Made by a program: the position numbers and the translations under genes
NCBI GenBank assembly: GCA_946965045.2
Contig: OX337228.1
Coordinates: 4,216,001 to 4,280,000 of the forward strand
Direction: 5' to 3'
DNA: 64,000 nt
DNA from: Epithemia pelagica
Taxonomy: Eukaryota; Bacillariophyta; Bacillariophyceae; Surirellales; Surirellaceae
Notes under the pieces: generated by a model
The model's database searches: none
Told to the model about the DNA's origin: nothing
The model's input: only the letters and a program-made list of their open reading frames with translations
Shown here: positions 10,294 through 19,889 of the stretch, one piece after another
Layout of the letters: each line of letters opens with the position of its first letter
Numbering within the stretch: position 1 is the stretch's first letter

Positions 10294-10462
10294 GGTCAAT
10301 CTGAATTTGCCGGTACACGAACTTGAACTTCGACCATCTGTTGATGTTGATTGTGGCCGCAATTCCAGTTGTCGCGCTACGGTCGCGAATTGATCCCTGG
10401 GAACATTTTCTCTCTCTTGTGTTCACTCGAAAACCGCTAAAGATCCAATGGCAATGGCATGA
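10294..10462. promoter_or_regulatory. Shared spacer of a head-to-head gene pair
   Basis: Only 169 bp separates the ATG of the deformylase (minus) from that of the DUF2779 nuclease gene (plus), so both promoters must lie within or overlap this segment. No clear TATA box was identified. Confidence 0.5.
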
Positions 10463-12838
10463 ATGAAGATGCAATGGCAACGGCGGTGGCATCATCCTCT
10501 CCAGCATGAATTCCGGCGCATGCTTCATGACACAGCAGCTTCAACGAAAAAGAGGTATTTGACGAAATCTTTGTTTCTTCAAGCCTGTGAATGTCCACGA
10601 AAACTCAAGTATGCACTTCATCCCGAAAAATATGGCAAACGATCTCCCGAGGGATCATTCTCAGCACAGCACTTGAAACGAAATGGCATGGAGGTTGGTC
10701 TCTACAGTCGTCTTTTATTTCCGCATGGGAAGCTGATAGGTGGTGATCAAACATCGTTGGAAGATATGGCCAAAGAGACAACGTCACTACTAATGCAAGA
10801 GTCATCCTCACAAGATGGGAAAGAGGTAGTGCTTTTTGAAGGCGTCGTGAAATCAGGGCCGCTTCTTATTCGCGCTGATATTTTGAGAAAGGTACCGATT
10901 CGCCGCAATGACAACACTACCGGGTATGAGTTGCATGTGTTGGAAGTCAAGGCAAAGTCTTGGGACTCGTCAGCCTCCGTACCAATAGGAGAACATCAAC
11001 AAGACGTTGACGAAATCATATTGGGGAAAAACAAAAAGTCAATTCGTTCAACGTATGTTCCTTATATTCGAGACGTCGCTTTTCAAAAGTATGTCCTTGA
11101 ACAAGCATTTGGTGCGGCCTCGCAACCAAACTGTTTCGATCAAATCAAGGCATGGCTTGTCTTACCCGATAAGGCTCGAATCAATACGCAAATTCCCAAT
11201 TTGAAGGCACGCCTCTTTCAAACGAGCGTTTCCTCCTGTGGAGAAGGATCACTGTCGTTGGAGATGGATCGAGTGACAAGTCAGTTGATCGTCGACAAGG
11301 GCGAGATGTTGGTGCACCAGGTGGACGTTGATGGCATTGTCGATCGGGTGTTGCGAAATGAGGAAGAATTCACTTTCCCTCGAGCGATTGAGAATCCAAA
11401 AGAGGAATCTAGTACATTCGAAAGTGCAGTTTATCGATGGGCTCGTTTCGTACAGGAATCCACCAACGAGGCTGAAGGTGAAATTGGCCAGGTGCCTCAT
11501 ATCCCTCCACCCATCGGCACACAATGTCGGTCATGTGTGTACAGATTTGATCCTTGCTCAACAAAAGACGGAACAAATATAAACGGCAACGGAAACAAAG
11601 ACACTTTGATATCAGGGTTTCACGAGTGTTGGGATGAAGTGATTGGACCTGCCGTCGGTTGTCTCGATAAGAACATGGATGCACCAATCGGGAACTCATC
11701 AAATCAACGACCTGTGGTGGATTTATGGACTGCAACCACCAAACAGGTCAAAGGCTTCATTGAAAAGCAGCAGTGCTTTATAGAAAATCTCGATGCGATC
11801 GATTTGGGTGTGAACGACGCCAATGGCCACGACTTTGTCGCGAAAAAAGAGAAGCAGGGTATGACTCGGTCGCAACGCCAGTGGTACCAAGTTCAGGAGA
11901 CAAACAAGGACAAAAACTGCAGCAGCCGACATACGCTTGTAGGAGGAGGACAAGCTGTTATAGACAAGGACGATATGCAAGCCTCCATGGAACGATGGGA
12001 GTATCCATGGCATTTTGTGGACTTTGAAACCATTGCTCCAGCTCTACCCTACTCACCTGGTAGACGGCCCTACGATCTCCTGGCGTTTCAGTTTTCACAT
12101 CACGTCGTACGACAGCCGAACAGTTCCGCAGAACACGTGAACGAGTTTTTGTGTGTTTCTCAACAGGATCCAAATCAATTCTTTTTGGAAGCCTTGGCAC
12201 GAGCTCTCGAGGACGAGAAGGGCACGATCTTCCGTTGGGGTGCCCATGAAAACACGGTATTGTCCTCGCTCTTGGGTGACAGCCCGGGACTACCGGCGAC
12301 TTCTCGCACATTCCTGGAGTCCCTCCTATCAGGTGGGTCGCGCGCCATGGTGGATTTATATTCACTTGCCGTGAAAAGCTTCTATGTTGATGGTAGCGGC
12401 GGAAGCTCATCGCTCAAACAGATCTTACTACCCACCATTCGTGCCTCGGCCAAATTGCAACGATTATACAGTCAACCAACTTATACATCACGAAATTATA
12501 AAAATATGCAATGGGTCCAACGAATACCATCAGACGGCGACGACAGGGAAGAAGATCTGCCTATGATTGCGAACCCGTATGACCTCGTCAACAATGACCA
12601 TTCTTCTATACATACAAAGGTGACCGACGGTGGTGATGCTATGCTAGCCTACGAGCGATTGCAACAGCTGAGTCTTAACAGCATGCGGGATTGCGTCGAT
12701 CATAAAAGGACTGCCCTGCTTCAATCTGAACTCACGGCTTCATTATTGCGATATTGCGAGCTTGATACATTGGCAATGGTCATGATGGTACAAGGCTGGG
12801 AAGGCTTTTTGCACAACGATGAGTGTCCAGAATTGTAG
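10463..12838 (+). CDS. DUF2779 protein: Fe-S PD-(D/E)XK nuclease plus DEDD-type exonuclease
   Basis: A 791-aa single-exon protein. The N-terminal half looks like a Cas4/RecB-type Fe-S nuclease. It has a first Cys pair in ACECPRKLKY (about 42-44), Asp in IRADILRK (about 138), LEVKAKS (about 159-165) as the E-x-K motif, a QKYVLEQ helix, and a later CRSCVYRFDPC cluster (about 354-365) with another Cys in FHECW. The C-terminal half matches DUF2779: WHFVDFETIAP (about 517-527) gives the D-x-E pair of a DEDD exonuclease, FQFSHH follows, then VDLYSLAVK, and YCELDT (about 764-769) gives the Y-x3-D motif. DUF2779 is best known from bacteria. The first 30 residues are basic and aromatic, suggesting a mitochondrial or plastid presequence. 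Residues 370-500 are a variable linker. The nuclease activity is inferred and the substrate unknown. Confidence 0.8.
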   Translation: MKMQWQRRWHHPLQHEFRRMLHDTAASTKKRYLTKSLFLQACECPRKLKYALHPEKYGKRSPEGSFSAQHLKRNGMEVGLYSRLLFPHGKLIGGDQTSLEDMAKETTSLLMQESSSQDGKEVVLFEGVVKSGPLLIRADILRKVPIRRNDNTTGYELHVLEVKAKSWDSSASVPIGEHQQDVDEIILGKNKKSIRSTYVPYIRDVAFQKYVLEQAFGAASQPNCFDQIKAWLVLPDKARINTQIPNLKARLFQTSVSSCGEGSLSLEMDRVTSQLIVDKGEMLVHQVDVDGIVDRVLRNEEEFTFPRAIENPKEESSTFESAVYRWARFVQESTNEAEGEIGQVPHIPPPIGTQCRSCVYRFDPCSTKDGTNINGNGNKDTLISGFHECWDEVIGPAVGCLDKNMDAPIGNSSNQRPVVDLWTATTKQVKGFIEKQQCFIENLDAIDLGVNDANGHDFVAKKEKQGMTRSQRQWYQVQETNKDKNCSSRHTLVGGGQAVIDKDDMQASMERWEYPWHFVDFETIAPALPYSPGRRPYDLLAFQFSHHVVRQPNSSAEHVNEFLCVSQQDPNQFFLEALARALEDEKGTIFRWGAHENTVLSSLLGDSPGLPATSRTFLESLLSGGSRAMVDLYSLAVKSFYVDGSGGSSSLKQILLPTIRASAKLQRLYSQPTYTSRNYKNMQWVQRIPSDGDDREEDLPMIANPYDLVNNDHSSIHTKVTDGGDAMLAYERLQQLSLNSMRDCVDHKRTALLQSELTASLLRYCELDTLAMVMMVQGWEGFLHNDECPEL

Positions 12839-13314
12839 GAGTAGAAGCAATCGCGCAGTATTTCTTTTTCATTGTTGCTAGTCCCTACCTGTAGAGGGTA
12901 CGATAGGTTAGGGGTTAGGGTCTCGTATTCGTCTCTTCAGTGCGTGATCCCAAAGCTGCGTTCTACTTGTATGTTCTATGTTCTACTCCTATGCGCTATG
13001 CATCTTTCCGGGGCAAGATGCACGATGGGCAAGATACCTTTATACACTTCAGAGCAGTGTCGCCATTTTCGAGTGATATCCGGTACATGCTGGTTGCTGG
13101 TTCACCTCGCGAAACACACTTCAACCTTTAACCTTATGTAGTGTAGTGACTAGAGGTACATTATTTAATTCTATGTTCTGTGCGCTGTGCGTACTTTTTG
13201 TGACGGCATCTTGAGCGTGAAAAATGCTCCTCCCGAAAACGAAAATGGAAAATGGAGAAATCCGCTCGTCCTCTCACAAAAACACATCCAACGAACACAA
13301 ACAATACATTCAAC
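12839..13314. other. Intergenic spacer
   Basis: Between the nuclease gene and the ankyrin gene. It contains short TATGTTCTA-type repeats near 12968-13000 and nothing gene-like. The last part is the leader of the ankyrin gene; an in-frame upstream ATG exists at 13252. Confidence 0.5.
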
Positions 13315-14034
13315 ATGATCGCAGCGCCTTCAGAACTCAGCCGAGCAATCACAAGTGGAAATTGGTCCATGGCATCTAAACTGGCCAAACGCTTTCCAGA
13401 ACAAGCCCGAAAGAAGTCCAATCGCGAAGGGTTGTTCGATGGACGCACACATGCCAAATTATATCCGATTCACGAAGCTCTCGTGGCAAATGCACCTCTG
13501 CATTGTGTCAAGGCCCTGGTGGAAGCTTATCCAGCCGGTCTCACAAAAGCCGAGTCGTCTTATCATCGGTTGCCTTTGCACTGTGCCTGTCGCAAGAATG
13601 CCGATCCTGCCGTTATTGGGTATCTGGTGAGGAAGAACAAGCAAGCTTGTCTTGAGGAAGATTCACTTCGGCGTCTTCCTGTGCATTATGCATTGACGAA
13701 TGGCGCCAACCCTGAAGTGGTGTCAATCTTAATCGAAGCTGATCCTGGTTCAGTGCGTGGGTGCGACTACTCAGGCTGGACGCCAGTACATGTTGCCATC
13801 AACGTGTGTGCGCCTCCCACCACGGTTGCAACCATGCTCAAGGCCTTTCCAGAATCAGTCATGCTCAAAACAAACAAGCACAATAGCTTGCGAAGTGTGA
13901 TACCGAAAACCAGTCCGTATCGCAAGGAACACAGACACTTAATCGATGAGACACAAAAGGTTGTCCAACTGGATTTACACTTGCCTCCATTGCGTCATAA
14001 TTCCATGCGGGCAAGTCGATTGCTCATGGTTTAG
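13315..14034 (+). CDS. Ankyrin-repeat protein
   Basis: A 239-aa protein from the ATG at 13315 (an in-frame ATG at 13252 would add 21 Thr/Asn-rich residues). It consists largely of five to six ankyrin-like repeats with recurring PIHEAL, PLHCAC, PVHYAL and PVHVAI cores, each followed by a helix ending in a VEAYP, IEADP or LKAFP string. The style (lives in ..AYPAGL/..ADPGSV loops) matches a family greatly expanded in diatoms. There is no membrane segment or catalytic domain. A role as a protein-binding scaffold is inferred; the partner is unknown. Single exon. Confidence 0.8.
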   Translation: MIAAPSELSRAITSGNWSMASKLAKRFPEQARKKSNREGLFDGRTHAKLYPIHEALVANAPLHCVKALVEAYPAGLTKAESSYHRLPLHCACRKNADPAVIGYLVRKNKQACLEEDSLRRLPVHYALTNGANPEVVSILIEADPGSVRGCDYSGWTPVHVAINVCAPPTTVATMLKAFPESVMLKTNKHNSLRSVIPKTSPYRKEHRHLIDETQKVVQLDLHLPPLRHNSMRASRLLMV

Positions 14035-14308
14035 AAAAAGATAATGACATATTTCCCTGTAATGCTGCTACGTAACAACATTTTTGAAAAGATCGACTTT
14101 TCGTCGTCAATCGCACGGAACTACCGGTAGAGGTTGGAGTTGGAGGGAGTTTCTACTCGCGACTCCTGGTAGCTATGCGATACAAGCTCTCCTACTCCTA
14201 AGTAGCTAGTGTAGCTACTCCTCTAGCTCGAGGAGTATCGAATTCGCCGGCGGGCGTATCTTTTCGAAGATCTTTTTCGAAGATCTTTTTCGACCTGCAT
14301 CACATACA
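14035..14308. promoter_or_regulatory. Upstream region with a 15-bp repeat
   Basis: Just before the next ATG, TCTTTTTCGAAGA units repeat with a 15-bp period (about 14258-14293). TAGGAGTA-like motifs and GCTACTCCT strings lie upstream. Whether the repeat is regulatory is not known. Confidence 0.35.
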
Positions 14309-15247
14309 ATGGAACTCTCTTGGTCGGTTCTAGCTTTCCTCGTTCTAGCGATTGATCCATCGCCATGTCCTTCGATTGCTGAAGCCCGCAAAGTAGATGG
14401 AAGGGAGCTCGCCGTGGGATGTTGGAATGTGACTCTTCGTTCGTCGGTTCACCAGTACGGTGTTGTGAGCTCGACGAGGTTTCCACTACATTTCTTTTTT
14501 CCACCAAAGGAGCAAGCTGTCTTTGTCAATGATGTGAGCTCTATTCCAGCACAACGCGAGGCCATGGGACGTCGCTACAATCCGCTTTTCAGAGCTATTT
14601 CGCGTATTTCCGAACTTCTGCCCCTACGACGAAGTCGTCATCGCATCATGGACTGCAATCTGTTTGTGTTTCATAATGGAACGTTTCTCCTGGAGCCTGA
14701 TTTGCATTCACAGACACCAAAACCATCATTTTTCCGAGGGATCGGGTTTTCTAGGGGTCAGGAAGTCTTCGGTCCAACTTCCACGATACATCAGAAGAAG
14801 GATGATGAACTTTTGGTAATGCACGGTCGCTGGAAGATATTTCGCAATCCATATTGCTCCACGGATCGATTTCACGATATTCTTCAGTTTCGATCTTATC
14901 CTCGATCCGCTGAAAAGAAATCATGTTTGGAAACTCGTCGTCATGATGATGTGTGGGTACCCCAACAATCGTTTATTTGGCAATCGCACTTATTGGGACA
15001 TTACACACAACGCAACAACAGAGTCAATGGGCGACCTGCCCGCATGATCAAAGGAGTTTGTCTCCTCAACCTAGAAAACCAAAACAATGAAGCAGTTTCA
15101 AATGCAAGGGTAGCCAAATCCGCTCTTTCCAGGCAACGTCGCTCCATACCATCTCGGCGTCGAGTTGTTGCTCAGTTCACTGCCAGGAAATGGACACCCT
15201 ATGTTGACACTACAACGACAAAAAAGAATGAAAATAACTCTCCTTGA
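14309..15247 (+). CDS. Secreted protein of unknown function
   Basis: A 312-aa protein with a clear signal peptide (MELSWSVLAFLVLAI, cleavage likely near residue 25). No domain is recognised. Ordered-looking blocks are VGCWNVTLRS (about 38-47), a central RGIGFSRGQEVFG region, and HGRWKIFRNPYCSTDRFHDI with SYPR after it. Several Trp, Cys and aromatic residues there suggest a small beta-rich fold. The C-terminus is basic (RQRRSIPSRRRVV) and Thr/Lys/Asn-rich. The ATG at 14309 is chosen because the signal peptide starts there. It could be luminal, extracellular or plastid-directed. Confidence 0.65.
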   Translation: MELSWSVLAFLVLAIDPSPCPSIAEARKVDGRELAVGCWNVTLRSSVHQYGVVSSTRFPLHFFFPPKEQAVFVNDVSSIPAQREAMGRRYNPLFRAISRISELLPLRRSRHRIMDCNLFVFHNGTFLLEPDLHSQTPKPSFFRGIGFSRGQEVFGPTSTIHQKKDDELLVMHGRWKIFRNPYCSTDRFHDILQFRSYPRSAEKKSCLETRRHDDVWVPQQSFIWQSHLLGHYTQRNNRVNGRPARMIKGVCLLNLENQNNEAVSNARVAKSALSRQRRSIPSRRRVVAQFTARKWTPYVDTTTTKKNENNSP

Positions 15248-15491
15248 TTTCTTACAAGGAAAATACCTTGATTGTGACAGAGCGCTTATCCATAATGTAT
15301 GTCGGCAAGTATAACTATATAGAAAATGTACAAAAGCCATGTTCGTCTCCAATTCCGTGCAAAAGTGTGTGGCCTGTATGCGCACGGTACCATTTTGTAT
15401 TGATTGGACGCGGGGCTCTTGGATGCTTAAATGAGGCGCACTTTCTACCAGAGGCAGTTTTGACTTCAACTATCCAGTCTCCGGTGCCCTG

Positions 15492-16883
15492 TTAGCTACC
15501 AAGTTTGAACAGAATTACAGACGATGCAACCAGGAGCATTCCCATGACAGATGTGATTGTGATGATTGATCCAGTAGGATTAAACTTGAAAGCCATGGGA
15601 AGCAATTCATCAATGGAAATAAAAATCATCATTCCTGACACAAACCCAAAGAGAATGCCATAAGTATTTCCTGAAAAGGATGTCTTTAGAACCAGGTACC
15701 CAACAAGGGCTCCCAAGGGCTCTGAGAAACCAGAAAACGAACCCCAAAAGAATGCTTTCCATCGACTTCCTGTCGCATAGTATATTGGCATCGATACACA
15801 TAAACCCTCGGGCAGGTTGTGCATCGCAACTCCAATTGCCATAGCCACACCAACAGCTGGATCTTCCAAATAGGCGACAAACGTTACCAAACCCTCTGGA
15901 AAGTTATGCATGGCAATGGCTACGGCAGTCGCAGTGCCCATGGTAAACAGAGATTTTCGCTCTTCAGGAGTCGTACCGACAGTCGTCACAGATCTGTTCA
16001 TCTCAGGTTGACAGTGGTCACCATTTTGTCCACTGAAATTGCTTCGCACGTATCCATGTTCGACCACTTCAAAGATTTGATGTATTTGAGGAATGGAAAG
16101 GTTACTGACATTGCTGTTGTTGGATTGATCAAGAGGAAGCGGAGAGTATTCCACTGCGATTTTTTGTTCTGGTTTGGGAATAATTGACTGACTGTGATCA
16201 CGGATTTTGGGATGAAAGGTGCGTTTTGCTTGTTCCCGTTGTTGTAGTTCAGTTTGGTGCTGATTCTGTTGCTCGGGTGTTGCACCGTTCTGCTGTCGAT
16301 CATCACGTTGTTCCTGGTCTTTCTTCTGTTCTGCTGAGGAATTGGCTGAAGGTGAAGCTTCAGCATCAGCAAGCTCATGTTCATTCCTTGCGACCATTTC
16401 TTCCATGGCCAATTCTGCGAAGTCAGCGTCGCCAGCAACATGTTGAATCGTCACTTCGATTATCTGTCGAACAAAGCAACCGAAAGTAAAGTCAAGTTGT
16501 GAGATAAAAGTCATGTTTCCATTTATTCGTCAGGAGTGCAAGAAGCGAAGCCCCATTGTCTACGTATGCCATACCTTCATAGCAACGATGCCTCCAAAGA
16601 ACGACAACGTGGTATATAAAAACGCCTCATCTTCATCATGGCCTTGATCCAGAAATCCAACAATGGATTTATTATAGATATCCACAAAACTGATATATAC
16701 CATGACACCCGTGGCAAACCCCAATGATGAAGCCAAGACATGTGCAGTAGCGAACTTGGCCAATCTGGGATAGAAAACGGCCAAACTGCCTATTGCCGTG
16801 GCTCCGGCCGAAGCGAAAACAAGCCCAAATGCTTGACCTGTTCTACCAGTGTGGTCATCAATTCCCAAGGTTACGATTCCCAT
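15492..16883 (-). CDS. ZIP-family metal transporter, two exons
   Basis: Model: exon 1 16883-16575, intron 16574-16464 (111 bp, GTATGG...GACAG), exon 2 16463-15492; phase 0, 426 aa. ZIP proteins move Zn2+ or Fe2+/Mn2+ into the cytosol. Exon 1 encodes the first membrane helices (AFGLVFASAGATAIGSLAVF, and GFATGVMVYISFVDIY). Exon 2 starts with a long charged loop (about 105-240; Gln/Glu/Asn-rich, cytosolic in the family). It then carries the family's metal-binding helices with HNFPEG and, after one helix, HNLPEG and EPLGA. The C-terminus is very hydrophobic (FGFVSGMMIFISIDELLP). The first in-frame ATG is at 16883; upstream in-frame sequence without ATG could belong to an unrecognised exon. Confidence 0.88.
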
Positions 16884-18305
16884 TTCTGAATGCGAGCACC
16901 GATAGTTTTGGAAGAACGTGATAGGGTCAGAATTGTTCCTGGTTAAAACAATCGCACACTCAGTGATGGACAGAAACGAGTTGTCGTCTTTTCGAGTATT
17001 TATCTTCAAGAGGACTTCTTAATGGCAAGACTTGAAATTGTTTTCTCTTATTCGAGGCCGGCTTCGATCAGCCATCGTGAAATGCAAAACCAATCGAAAG
17101 GTTGTGATATTCTCGAGAAAACATTCGCCGAAGATGTCTCTCGGTCTGCCTGTTGTTGTCTGACAGGAGGATGGTGTATGGTCCTTGTTCTCCTTTATTG
17201 GTCCTTCAAGTACCGGAGACATGTGAAGGACACCAGAACCAGAAGTGTCCGAATCTAAGGGGGTAAGGTATCGGGCACGCGGAGCATGGGCGGAGCATAG
17301 ATATGGGGGGAGCAATGCATGCTCCGCGATGCATGCTCCGCGCGTCTATATTATCGCTGGCGGATGTATGCGGAGCGCGCTCTCAAAATCCTCGACCGTC
17401 ACGGAAACGCGTTTGGGTCGTCTTAAGCATGGAATCGAAAAGGAAGGAGAAGAGCAACTCACAATTCTCTGGTCGAGCAAAACAGAAAGACTCTAATTTT
17501 CTGTTGTGTAAGAGAATCAGGCCCAATCAGTACTCTTAGTACCGGCCCTACCGTAGCCCTCCTTGTGACCGAAAGAGTGGCTGTCCACCATGGCGGAAAG
17601 CTCTCCGAACGGCATGTCTATCGACGATGCCAGTACTTCTACTCAGAACACGAAGAACCAATTCATCTCTTACGAAGGTGAAGAGAAAGAATTTGTGGTT
17701 AAGTTCCTTTTCCGCCCCTCTCCTAAAGAGAACATTAATGTCGCCAAGTCTCACTACGATACCCTCCATGTGATCATGAAAGTCTTCCCAGAAATTGAGA
17801 TCTTCAATAATTATGGACAGTCGAAGAAGGCCTTTAAACGATTGATGTCTTACAACGATTACCTGCGTAACTTAAAGTTACATTACTCCAAAGGAAACGA
17901 AACGAAGAACCGAATTCCCATCTACGTGGCTATCCACCGCTTTCGCTCTCGCATCACCTTGAGTGAAATTCGACGTCATACCGATGTTTCCGATCAACTT
18001 CTACTCACTAAAGGGCGCATGACCATCCACCCTTGGTCTGAGGACGACCTCAATGTATCAAATCTGGGATTTTTCGTGGGTACTGATGCTTCAAACGTAA
18101 TCAATGAAGAAATGATCAAATCCGTTCAAGACGACATCGTGAAAGCAAACATTCCTTTGGGAAAGGTCCCCGAGTTCAAGTGTAACTTCTCGTCTCCGTT
18201 TACCTACACCGATGGCAACAATCGACTCTCCACCAAAGCTTACGATTTACAATGCCGACAAGCGGACGCCAAAGCAACGATTAGTATCTTGATGAAGACA
18301 TACGC

Positions 18306-19088
18306 TGTTAGAATTCTCACCGTCTATGGTGGTTAGATTCTACATCTCATCGATTCCCCATGTCACATAGCCTCGTGCTATCGCATCATGCCATCTAGCT
18401 TCAAGCTATGTTCCCTAGCTTCGCGCTATATCGACCTATATTTCTTCGCAAATCATGAAAAGTGAGAATAGATTGACGAACTCACTATCAAGACTAAACT
18501 GGGTCGTGCAGTATTACAACGGACGTAAATTTGGCCGTTGCTCGGACATTATACTAACGCCCTAAGCGTACGCGCCCGAAATCATCGAGCGCGCCCAAGC
18601 GACATCCAAGCGCCGTCGGCATCTATCCGACCCAACGGTCTAAGTATCCCAAGCACGACACACGATCACGCGAGACCATATTTCCATTCCCACAATCTCC
18701 AAATTGTCAACAAGCTGCGCGCCATGAAAACAACTATGCCAATCCAAAGCAAGAGCTGTTGACCCTGTATATGTTATCCGTCCACATATACATGTCATAT
18801 ACATCACATGAATCGACTCCAACTATTCCAAACCTGTTGCCGCCAAGAACCTATGACACATGACCCTTGGCAGGACCGAACATTTCACGTAGACCTATCG
18901 TAGTAATCAACACACAATCTAACAATATCACCATTTATCACATCTTCTTTTGTGTCCCGACTATCCTTCTGATAGACTTCGACTTGCTTGCTTCTCTGAC
19001 CCTGAGAAGCTTGTATCGGTTGGTGACCTACCTGATTGTCTGCTCTACCGAGCATCAATGCCTCTGCAATTCCAAGAGAATTGTAACA
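18306..19088 (+). repeat. 5' LTR of the Copia element
   Basis: 783 bp, TG...CA ends. A row of three short hairpin-forming strings (ATAGCCTCGTGCTAT, TAGCTTCAAGCTA, TAGCTTCGCGCTA) occurs at about 18368-18430. The TATA box and polyadenylation site were not pinned down. Confidence 0.95.
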
Positions 19089-19124
19089 GATTAACAGTCT
19101 CAAAGCTTATTTCCTTGTGGTTTC

Positions 19125-19570
19125 ATGGATACTAACGAGCTTATCACTCCTGTACGACAGATCTATTGAGCCAACCTGCATCCCGGGCAGCCGGATACCC
19201 TGGTGCAGCAGGAACTGGTGCCGACGCCGAAGGCAGCCAACACATCGGTCGACATCTCCGTCGACAGTTCCAACAGCAACCCATTCGAGACTCCAACCCA
19301 GCCTCACGCCCCGATACCATCTACGTCGTGAACGCGACGACTTGCCCTCTGCCTCCTAACGTTGTACGCCTAGATAACTACGTTGCCTACATCCACGAGG
19401 TCCATACCATCGAGGACCATCGTGCAACTATCTTCCCTTTGCGTACCGAGGTAGAGAACCACTTGGCTGAAGGTGATACCCCTTCTTCTGTTGCTTGTGC
19501 TGCCCCATCTGAGCCTGGAAACGACTCTGATTATTCGGAAGAGAGTGGAGATTCGGAATCCGAAGCTTAA
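19125..19570 (+). pseudogene. Extra leader ORF of the Copia element, frameshifted
   Basis: Between the 5' LTR and gag lies an 800-bp leader. An ATG at 19125 opens 14 codons to a TGA at 19167. A frame offset by one base (open from about 19166) then runs 134 codons to 19570. It encodes a Pro/Ala/Gln-rich and then acidic protein ending DSDYSEESGDSESEA. Its composition looks coded rather than random. Either it is an additional protein broken by a 1-nt indel, or the short ORF is a regulatory uORF and the longer one is chance. No homology recognised. Confidence 0.35.
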
Positions 19571-19889
19571 TTACTCATAGATAACTCCCGTCCTCTCAAA
19601 ACCTTTCCAAGACTTAAACTCAACGCACATCCGGGTACCCTTGGTCGCACAACACGCCACACATTCCCGTCAAATCGCGAAAATTCGGCGAAAATTGTTG
19701 AAACTCGGCGAAAATTTGTCGGAATCAACGGAAATTTCCAGGAGTCGCACATCACAACACACATCCGGGTATCACATACGTGGTACATACGTGGCACACG
19801 TGGTACATCCGGGTTCACATCACATCACACATTAAATAAACCACATCACACCGCACATTAAATAAACATCGAATCAACCAAATAACACC
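19571..19889 (+). promoter_or_regulatory. Copia leader with short direct repeats before gag
   Basis: Contains repeated ACATCCGGGT, ACGTGGTACAT and CACATTAAATAAAC units and CGGCGAAAATT repeats just upstream of the gag ATG at 19890. Packaging or translational roles are possible but unproven. Confidence 0.4.

Noticed and set aside
17007-17009. Upstream start of the ZIP protein at 17009
   Set aside because: That codon is TTG; the first in-frame ATG is at 16883, just before the first membrane helix.
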